This document shows positions 16,827-21,959 of a stretch of 28,385 bases of DNA, piece after piece (the stretch's first letter is position 1; every line of letters begins with the position of its first letter). The translations under genes were made by a program, and so were the position numbers. Origin of the DNA: a virus; IMG/VR virus record IMGVR_UViG_3300023440_000018, positions 1 through 28,385 of that record; one strand, written 5' to 3'. The notes under the pieces were generated by a model. The model was not told the origin of the DNA. It saw only the letters and a program-made list of their open reading frames with translations, and ran no database searches.

Positions 16827-17290
16827 TATTTATTCCCTGTAATAAGAGAAACAAGTCTTCCTACGTTAGTATCAGTTGTCCCCTTGATCTTCTCAGCTGA
16901 CCGCCCCAAAATCCAGGTACCAACTACACCGCCCCAAGCAACCCAAAACTCAGTAGGTAATTGAAGAGGCTCTACAAGCTTCAAATAAACTACGTCAGCG
17001 CCCTTATAAAGTGCCAAAAACCGTCCAATTAAGGGAAAAATAACATAGTTAATGGCAATCATGACTAGCCCACCGTAAACCACAGTAGGCCGAGCACGCT
17101 TAGTATAATTATCCTGCTGCTGCATTTCAGCAGAAATAATCTGAGCTTTCGCTTTGTCACGATTACTAATTTCCTGAATCAGTGCTTGTTCTGTTGCAGC
17201 ACGCAATTCAGGAGACGCCTCAGGCGGAAAGAACCGGTCGAGGACACCTTTAACAAGATCTGCAACTTCTCCAATACCAGATAAACTCAT
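16826..17290 (-). CDS. Holin-like membrane protein, GTA-holin 3TM type
   Basis: A 154-aa protein with a soluble N-terminal part (VKGVLDRFFPPEASPELRA, then a charged helix 35-65) and a C-terminal membrane part. The order RARPTVVYGGLVMIAINYVIFPL (about 65-88), then LPTEFWVAWGGVVGTWILGRSAEK (about 112-136), matches my knowledge of the 'holin of 3TMs, for gene-transfer release' family. The two clear hydrophobic segments are VVYGGLVMIAINYVIFPLIG and FWVAWGGVVGTWILG. Holins permeabilise the inner membrane to time lysis. The gene overlaps its neighbours (ATGA, TAATG). Its place between terminase and portal is not that of a classic lysis cassette, and no endolysin is next to it. Confidence 0.72.
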   Translation of the reverse strand: MSLSGIGEVADLVKGVLDRFFPPEASPELRAATEQALIQEISNRDKAKAQIISAEMQQQDNYTKRARPTVVYGGLVMIAINYVIFPLIGRFLALYKGADVVYLKLVEPLQLPTEFWVAWGGVVGTWILGRSAEKIKGTTDTNVGRLVSLITGNK

Positions 17291-17583
17291 TCGGGTCTCT
17301 CCACAGGGTCATAGCGGCGACGGCCACCATGATTAGCTTTATGCTCGCCCTCAAGGCGTGCTATTCTTGTTTCGTGATTATCAAGCTTTTCCCACTGTCT
17401 ACGATTATTATCGTCACTAGTTTTAATGTACCTGGCAACTAACCAAAGGGCGCCTAGAAGAAGTATCCCTAAAAACCATTGAAAAACTCCAGGGTACTTT
17501 TGAACAACCTCAAGTTCAGGAACTATTGTAGCCGCCACTGCGGCGCTCGGTACCAATACGATCGACCAGAAAATATAATTCAT
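17287..17583 (-). CDS. Small membrane protein, candidate second holin or lysis regulator
   Basis: A 98-aa protein with a hydrophobic N-terminus (IFWSIVLVPSAAVAATIV, residues 4-21) that could be a signal or first membrane helix. A second clear membrane helix follows (FQWFLGILLLGALWLVARYI, about 34-53), then a polar tail (NNRRQWEKLDNHETRIARLEGEHK), probably helical and cytoplasmic. It sits directly before the holin-like gene, sharing ATGA overlaps at both ends. This could be a holin/antiholin pair or an inner-membrane spanin-like subunit. No family was recognised with certainty. Confidence 0.55.
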   Translation of the reverse strand: MNYIFWSIVLVPSAAVAATIVPELEVVQKYPGVFQWFLGILLLGALWLVARYIKTSDDNNRRQWEKLDNHETRIARLEGEHKANHGGRRRYDPVERPE

Positions 17584-19022
17584 TTCACGATCCCCTTAGG
17601 CCGGATGGGGCGAGGTCTTGCGCCTTGCACAACAAACATGTGTGGCTGACGCATTAGCATCATAACCGCATCAGCGCAGTTAGGTGACGCAATATTAAAC
17701 TTGTTCTTCATAACGGGCTTAGAGTACAATTCAAACAGCCCGTTCGGGTTTGGTTTAATCGGAAGCCGGCACAATTCAGAACGCAAAGTCTCAAGAGCGG
17801 TAATCCCTGAGCTGAAAGAAATCATCTTGTCAGGATCACAGTACTTACCTTTGGTAACCGCATTATAAGTATTAAGAATCCGCCGGCGAAGCTCGTAGTA
17901 GTATTGAGCGCGTTTATTCTTCAGAGCCTGTTTGTTAGTTTTTCGATCTTGAATCGTCGTATGTTCATCAGGCTCAAAAATCGCTTCAGGGTGGTCGACT
18001 TTCTCAGAGCCTTTAAACATAGCAACCTTCGTATGTTTTCCTTCGAACGCGCGAGAGATGTCTCGCGCGAGTCCAGCACCGATGCCATCAGCATCCCAGG
18101 TAAAGGCATCAATATTGTTGTTCAACGCTAGACCAAGCGCCCAATCACAACCTTCATTGACATTGCCGCCAGCCCGCTCGAGAACTTCCAAAACCACGGA
18201 ACCATGCCGCAGTGCAAAGGCCTTAGCGTCACTATGTTCACCTTCATCGGCAGGATCGAAAGCCGCCATACGCAAACCAACTGGCTCAAAGCCCAACTTC
18301 TTATGCGCGTCAACGCAGGCGTCAAACCATTCGGCCAGGATAAGCGCATCTTCAACCGAATCGTTGAATTCGCCCTCCCAAATATGATCGTATTTTGCGC
18401 GTGACAGATGTTCCAAGTCCCACAACCTCTGTTGTTCGAGCACTCCATGCCACGGGTTATCCCGCCAATTCATCTTTATAATGAGGTGCATATCGTCCTG
18501 ATAATAGCCCTTCGTGCGAAGGTCGGACAGATATGGCACAATAAAGCGCTGGCTAAATGGATCCGCGGAGGCTTGAGGGTTTGCTGTAAAGAACAACTGA
18601 GACCCTTCAGCACGGATAGTCGGCAAAAGGTCATCAATCGACTTTTGACTCAGTGACTGCGCCTCCTCAATCCAACTATACTTAAAATCTTGGGCGGATT
18701 TAACAGCCTCTGAGTTACGAGCGAACCCTTTAAACCTAAAGCCGCCTCCTGTGAGACAATCTATTTTCTTGTCAGTGATCTTAAAGCCCTTGAGTTTCAG
18801 CTTTTCAATCAAGCCTTTAAGAAGCTTGTAAACTGAATCCTCAATGCTGTTCTGATACTCACGGCCACAGAGAACGTCGGCGCCTTCAGTTTGGACCTTC
18901 ATCAACAGAAGGCGTGCTACTGATTCCGACTTTGCTGACCCACGGCCTCCTATGATAACAATCAGCCGCGCCTTAGACCTAAGAATAGGTAGAAGTTTTT
19001 CCGGCAATTGTATTTTAGGCAT
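17580..19022 (-). CDS. terL: Terminase large subunit
   Basis: A 480-aa packaging motor. The N-terminal ATPase has a Walker A GGRGSAKS (25-32), a Walker B-like YSWIEEAQ (115-122) with the catalytic Glu pair, and FFTANPQ (144-150) as coupling motif. The C-terminal nuclease has the acidic motifs AFDPADEGEHSD (254-265), WDADGIGAG (309-317) and SPNCADAVM (446-454), typical of an RNase-H-fold terminase nuclease. It pumps DNA into the prohead through the portal and cuts the concatemer. ATG 19022 is preferred; a TTG six bases earlier is in frame. No clear ribosome site is visible, and the start lies 8 bases inside the small-subunit gene, so translational coupling is likely. The genome order is P22-like, but headful packaging is only inferred. 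Confidence 0.93.
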   Translation of the reverse strand: MPKIQLPEKLLPILRSKARLIVIIGGRGSAKSESVARLLLMKVQTEGADVLCGREYQNSIEDSVYKLLKGLIEKLKLKGFKITDKKIDCLTGGGFRFKGFARNSEAVKSAQDFKYSWIEEAQSLSQKSIDDLLPTIRAEGSQLFFTANPQASADPFSQRFIVPYLSDLRTKGYYQDDMHLIIKMNWRDNPWHGVLEQQRLWDLEHLSRAKYDHIWEGEFNDSVEDALILAEWFDACVDAHKKLGFEPVGLRMAAFDPADEGEHSDAKAFALRHGSVVLEVLERAGGNVNEGCDWALGLALNNNIDAFTWDADGIGAGLARDISRAFEGKHTKVAMFKGSEKVDHPEAIFEPDEHTTIQDRKTNKQALKNKRAQYYYELRRRILNTYNAVTKGKYCDPDKMISFSSGITALETLRSELCRLPIKPNPNGLFELYSKPVMKNKFNIASPNCADAVMMLMRQPHMFVVQGARPRPIRPKGIVK

Positions 19023-19542
19023 TTGCAACTGACGCGGGCAACTGCTTATTTAAATTATTGATGGCGTGTTTAGCCTCAACAATCTCAATAGTCCAATCAA
19101 AGTCCTCATCGGAATACTCATCATGCTGCACAGAAGCATTGATGATCTTCCGGTCTGTGAGTGCAGAAACGGTTTGAGCTAAAGCACGTAACGCATTAGG
19201 CGTTTTAGGATCTGCCGGGTCCAATTCGCCCAAGGTAGCTTTAAGCTTACTGATAAGCTCGCCCTCGATCTTGTTAAGCTCGGGAAAGAGCGCCATATCT
19301 CTGTACAGCGCGGCCAGAGTGAGCTTAGACTTATGGAGCTGGATTACATCTTTGAGGTGCTTCTTGAGATTTTCGGGGGAGGGAGGTTCCTGAGACCAGC
19401 CTTCTTCCTCAGCAACCTGCTTAAGGCTTTCATAGGGAATATCATGCATGTACGCAATTTTGCGTAATGAATCACCCATCACCTCATATTGGATGCGGTA
19501 GGTGTCCCAGTCTACAACTGTAGCCATCCAATCTTGACTCAT
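19015..19542 (-). CDS. terS: Terminase small subunit (probable)
   Basis: A 175-aa protein directly upstream of and overlapping the large subunit gene, first in the late operon. The N-terminal 50 residues (YRIQYEVMGDSLRKIAYMHDIPYESLKQVAEEEGW) read as a helix-turn-helix: 'S(L)RKIAxxxxIPYxSLKQxAxxxGW'. The middle is helical, suited to ring oligomerisation, and the C-terminus is acidic then basic. It should bind the packaging start site and hand DNA to the large subunit. The start ATG 19542 is preferred because GGAG lies 7 bases upstream; the ATG at 19548 has GGAG only one base away. Confidence 0.8.
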   Translation of the reverse strand: MSQDWMATVVDWDTYRIQYEVMGDSLRKIAYMHDIPYESLKQVAEEEGWSQEPPSPENLKKHLKDVIQLHKSKLTLAALYRDMALFPELNKIEGELISKLKATLGELDPADPKTPNALRALAQTVSALTDRKIINASVQHDEYSDEDFDWTIEIVEAKHAINNLNKQLPASVANA

Positions 19543-19576
19543 TACCATGCTCCGGGATACTGAAAACCTTATAACA

Positions 19577-19625
19577 TATATAGCGAAATAAGAGCACTTT
19601 GTAAAGTAAAAAATGATTAGAATTT
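19577..19625 (-). promoter_or_regulatory. Late promoter with upstream box
   Basis: On the leftward strand: -35 TTTACA (19600-19605), 17-bp spacer, -10 TATATA (19577-19582), about 35 bases before the small terminase start. A 13-bp upstream box (AAATTCTAATCAT, 19613-19625) ends exactly 30 bp before the -10. The extended sequence TAAGAAATTCTAATC (19615-19629) recurs in the nearby 61-bp repeats. Confidence 0.7.
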
Positions 19626-19672
19626 CTTAGTTTATGTAAGTACTTGATTTTATTACGCTTTTCGAGAGTGCT

Positions 19673-19749
19673 CTTCATATAAAGGCTTCATATGGGACAA
19701 GTGTTAGGATAAAGGTTAGTCGAAAATCTAGTTCATATGAGCTTCATAT
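19673..19749. promoter_or_regulatory. Cluster of CTTCATAT motifs (operator candidates)
   Basis: CTTCATAT occurs at 19673-19680, 19686-19693 and 19742-19749, with TTCATATGA at 19732-19740. Inverted copies (ATATGAAG) lie at 21612-21619 and 21814-21821, upstream of the primase promoter. TTCATATGAA (21811-21820) is a perfect 10-bp palindrome. They look like binding sites shared by the late and early control regions; the protein is unknown. Confidence 0.4.
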
Positions 19750-19815
19750 AGACTCGATAGAAGGGTATCAACACAGTTATTTTAGTTATTTTCTTCGAGT
19801 TTATCAGGTTTGGAG

Positions 19816-20046
19816 TATTATTAAGAAATTCTAATCAAGAATCGTGAAACAGGGTGGGCGAGAACAACTGCAGAGGTATTATTAAGAAATTCTAATCGAG
19901 AATCGTGAAACAGGGTGGGCGAGAACAGCTGCAAGAGTTAAATTAAGAATTTCTAATCGAGAATCGTGAAACAGGGTAGGCGAGAACAACTGCAGAGGTA
20001 TTATTAAGAAATTCTAATCGAGAATCGTGAAACAGGGTAGGCGAGA
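19816..20046. repeat. Four 61-bp tandem direct repeats
   Basis: Units start at 19816, 19877, 19938 and 19999, each exactly 61 bp apart and nearly identical; the fourth diverges after 20046. Each holds TAAGAAATTCTAATC (one change in unit three) at 19822, 19883, 19944 and 20005, then ATCGTGAAACAGGGT and, in the first three units, a CTGC-containing tail. The period is close to six helical turns, so the sites would face nearly the same side of the DNA. The shared motif is also the upstream box of the late promoter. An array for a regulator or a replication initiator (iterons) is likely. The repeats are contiguous, without unique spacers, so this is not CRISPR. Confidence 0.85.
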
Positions 20047-20111
20047 GACTGGGACCCGGTTCTTGTCTTTGTTTATCTGTTATTGTCCCCCTGGCCGGGC
20101 CCAGAGTCTAA

Positions 20112-20279
20112 GGTTCCCTGTTGCCGAGCAACGCGAGTGCCACTGTACCAGAGCGGAGCGGACCAACGGTTCCTTGTTGCCGAGCAACGCGAGTGCCACT
20201 TTACAAGATCCTAATGTGACGTAATTGCCGAGCAACGCGAGGCTATTTATTGCGGAGCGGAGCAACGCGGAGCGGAGCG
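20112..20279. repeat. GC-rich hairpin repeat cluster
   Basis: A 33-bp sequence starting GGTTCCCTGTTGCCGAGCAA occurs at 20112-20144 and 20168-20200 (one mismatch), with a shortened third copy TTGCCGAGCAACGCGAG at 20225-20241. Each full copy contains the small hairpin GTTGC-CGA-GCAAC. It ends with CGGAGCGGAGC repeated at 20253 and 20268; a related copy lies near 20152. The block is far richer in G+C than the AT-rich DNA on both sides, which suggests an inserted or mobile short repeat, or a structured RNA/origin element. No gene is visible in it. Confidence 0.7.
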
Positions 20280-20339
20280 AAAGGTGATATGAGGATATAT
20301 GAATATTTATATAATAGAAGTTTGTAGGAGTTAATGAAA

Positions 20340-20388
20340 GAAAAATAATATTTTTTAGGGTTGTTTTTATTTAAAAAGTGGGTATAAT
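20340..20388 (+). promoter_or_regulatory. Promoter of the winged-helix gene with upstream box
   Basis: -10 TATAAT at 20383-20388; -35 candidates are GTTGTT (17-bp spacer) or TTGTTT (20361-20366, 16-bp spacer). The box GAAAAATAATATT (20340-20352) ends exactly 30 bp before the -10 and is identical to boxes at the next two rightward promoters. Confidence 0.68.
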
Positions 20389-20426
20389 GTTTATAAATCA
20401 AGGGCGCAACAGAGGAGAATTGAAAG

Positions 20427-20711
20427 ATGAATTATGAAAAGATGTCAAAGGAAGAGCTGCTTAAACTGATTAAGTCTGGTCATTTTAGTAAAAAGAGGGG
20501 CCGTAAGGAAGAAGTACTTGAGCTGCTGAAAAAGGGTTATGACACAATTGAGGCAATCGCTGAAGAGTTGGGCATTACCTCTAAAAATGTCTCGTCTGTC
20601 CTGACGGCACTCAGGAAAGATGGGCACTTCATCATGAGCTATAAGATTAAAGGCCAGGCTGTGGTTCATCTGGTCGAGGATGAAGAAGAGATTAAGAAAT
20701 TTCTGAAGTAA
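20427..20711 (+). CDS. Small winged-helix DNA-binding protein, candidate phage regulator
   Basis: A 94-aa protein. An N-terminal helix (MNYEKMSKEELLKLIKSG) is followed by a basic patch KKRGRK (22-27). A helix-turn-helix comes next, EEVLELLKKGYDTIEAIAEE then LGITSKNVSSVLTALRKDGH (about 28-67), then a beta wing (FIMSYKIKGQAVVHLVE) and an acidic tail. This is the pattern of a winged-helix repressor or activator; I cannot name the family. AGGAGAA lies 8 bases before the start. The gene stands alone between its own promoter and a strong terminator, inside the region full of repeats, which suits a regulator acting on nearby sites and perhaps on its own promoter. Confidence 0.78.
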   Translation: MNYEKMSKEELLKLIKSGHFSKKRGRKEEVLELLKKGYDTIEAIAEELGITSKNVSSVLTALRKDGHFIMSYKIKGQAVVHLVEDEEEIKKFLK

Positions 20712-20717
20712 AGAGTG

Positions 20718-20754
20718 AAAGCCACCTAACTAAAGCGCCCGGTTAGGTGGCTTT
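20718..20754 (+). terminator. Intrinsic terminator after the winged-helix gene
   Basis: A perfect 13-bp inverted repeat (AAAGCCACCTAAC / GTTAGGTGGCTTT) with an 11-base loop begins 7 bases after the stop codon and is followed by AATTTG. The A/T ends of the stem supply a short U-run in either direction. Confidence 0.78.
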
Positions 20755-20757
20755 AAT

Positions 20758-21159
20758 TTGATGATAGTATCGCAAAATTTATATACATGAAATATTAAAA
20801 TTAAATTTATTCCCATTTAAATAATTTAATTAATCCCCCATAATTAAACCCAGCTAGTCAAAAAATACACCAATATACGAAATAATAAATATTCAGATAT
20901 CTGCATGCCTCTTAACCCTATAATTAAGCGGCGCCGATTGATGATAGTTTAAGCCGACCGGGTGATTTTGGCTCAGCAAGTCAGCCTCCACTCAGCCAAC
21001 CAGATTCTTCCAGCCACAAACTCTCCATGGCCTCCGTCTCACGGAAACAACTCGTCACCACAACAATCCTTCGGCCGCTCAAGAGTGTCTCAGATATACA
21101 ATGCTCTTTTGCCCTTTAAAAATAGAGTGAGTGATTGATGATAGTTTAAGCTGACCGGG
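20758..21159. repeat. TTGATGATAGT direct repeats, two within 27-bp copies
   Basis: A 27-bp sequence (GATTGATGATAGTTTAAGCC then GACCGGG) occurs at 20936-20962 and, with one mismatch, at 21133-21159. Its core TTGATGATAGT also occurs at 20758-20768. An inverted GATGATAGTT lies at 24898-24907 just behind the primase operon. The 20936-21330 stretch is richer in G+C than its flanks and I find no convincing reading frame in it; a non-coding RNA or origin element is possible. Confidence 0.6.
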
Positions 21160-21254
21160 CCGTCCGACCAAAAGAAGTCAACCTTCATCGCCGTCTCAAT
21201 TGGGCACGCTGAAGCTGCGTTGCCGAGCTACTCAGGCTCAGCGAAGCGGCGCCA

Positions 21255-21275
21255 CTCAGTAACACAAATACTGAG
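21255..21275. other. Inverted repeat, CTCAGTA hairpin
   Basis: CTCAGTA and TACTGAG form a perfect 7-bp stem with a 7-base loop. It lies in the gene-free stretch 20712-21947. No U-tract follows, so a terminator is unlikely. Confidence 0.45.
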
Positions 21276-21493
21276 GATAAGCGTTATTAGTGAGTCAGTG
21301 AGCCGGCTTTTCGACCAAATAATTGGTGCTCAACTTACCAACTTTGGATATGGTGTATACAGTTAATATTAAAATAGACTTACATTATATAAAAAGTATA
21401 ATAAAATCAGGTATTTATTAGTTTATACAGTGTATTAGTGAATAGTGTATTTATGAATAGAGCATTATGGAATATTAGGGCTCCTAAATCTTT

Positions 21494-21533
21494 GATTGGG
21501 GGTGTCATATATGGTACTCTAATACCCCCAATC
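21494..21533. other. Perfect 10-bp inverted repeat with 20-base loop
   Basis: GATTGGGGGT and ACCCCCAATC are exact reverse complements, separated by 20 bases, in very AT-rich DNA. The G/C-tract arms stand out sharply. Neither side is followed by a proper U-tract. It could be a protein site or a structured RNA. Confidence 0.55.
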
Positions 21534-21583
21534 CCGATATAGAAAATAAATAATAAAAAAATAAATATAAAATAGGTAGAGAA

Positions 21584-21699
21584 AAAACTCACTATTACAC
21601 TATTCGAGCTCATATGAAGAGCTAAGTGCTTGATTTTATTACATTTTTCTTTTAGTGAAAAGTCCTATATTTTTTCACTAAAACTCACTATTACACTAT
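21584..21699. repeat. 20-bp direct repeat flanking a 12-bp inverted repeat
   Basis: AAAACTCACTATTACACTAT occurs exactly at 21584-21603 and 21680-21699, 96 bp apart. Between them, overlapping the second copy, is a perfect 12-bp inverted repeat TTTTAGTGAAAA / TTTTCACTAAAA (21650-21661 and 21672-21683) with a 10-base spacer. They lie about 200-300 bp upstream of the primase promoter in otherwise gene-free AT-rich DNA. Confidence 0.7.
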
Positions 21700-21858
21700 A
21701 ACTGATTAAAATTTAATTAGAAAATAAGGCTCATATTCTATATGAAATAATTTCTACCTTAAGCGGTGTTCAAGTTTTTTCATCGTTCATTTTAAATTTT
21801 TTCTAATCAATTCATATGAAGTCTCCACTTATACCGCATATCTCATTTTCTTATTAAG

Positions 21859-21907
21859 GAAAAATAATATTAGAATCATGTACTTTTGTCATTTAATAAT
21901 ATATAAT
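21859..21907 (+). promoter_or_regulatory. Primase-operon promoter with upstream box
   Basis: -10 TATAAT (21902-21907), 17-bp spacer, -35-like TGTACT (21879-21884), and box GAAAAATAATATT (21859-21871) ending exactly 30 bp before the -10. The box is identical to those of the winged-helix and small-gene promoters. It drives the primase gene at 21960. Confidence 0.72.
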
Positions 21908-21949
21908 AACATTCAACAATGAGATTATTCCTCTATTTCATTCACACAT

Positions 21950-21954
21950 GGAGG
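21950..21954 (+). promoter_or_regulatory. Ribosome site deciding the primase start
   Basis: GGAGG sits 5 bases before ATG 21960. An in-frame ATG at 21948 overlaps this site (ATGGAGG-5-ATG) and has no site of its own, so the later ATG is preferred. The next gene shows the same arrangement. Confidence 0.7.
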
Positions 21955-21959
21955 CTTCT

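Larger units (their letters stand above)
19637..21642. repeat. Dispersed ~20-bp element, three copies in the two flanking intergenic regions
   Basis: The sequence TAAGTACTTGATTTTATTAC occurs at 19637-19656 and, with one change, at 21623-21642. An inverted copy with three changes lies at 21398-21417. The copies bracket the region between the late promoter and the primase promoter. Only these three short segments are repeats; the interval between them is other sequence. They could be binding sites for one protein. Confidence 0.55.

Noticed and set aside
19484-19678. 64-codon leftward frame over the late promoter
   Set aside because: It covers the promoter and the start of the small terminase in another frame and lacks a ribosome site.
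19816-20046. CRISPR-like array
   Set aside because: The units are contiguous 61-bp repeats with no unique spacers, and no cas gene is nearby.
20027-20265. Two opposite frames of about 60 codons
   Set aside because: They lie in the end of the 61-bp array and the GC-rich hairpin repeats, have no ribosome site, and their peptides just reflect the repeats.
21407-21613. 68-codon leftward frame encoding a hydrophobic peptide
   Set aside because: No ribosome site, composition follows the AT-rich DNA, and it runs through the 10-bp perfect inverted repeat and a direct repeat; treated as chance.
19606-21947. tRNA genes or an attachment site in the central intergenic region
   Set aside because: No T-loop GGTTCRANTCC-like motif with matching acceptor arms was found on either strand, and no integrase is present.
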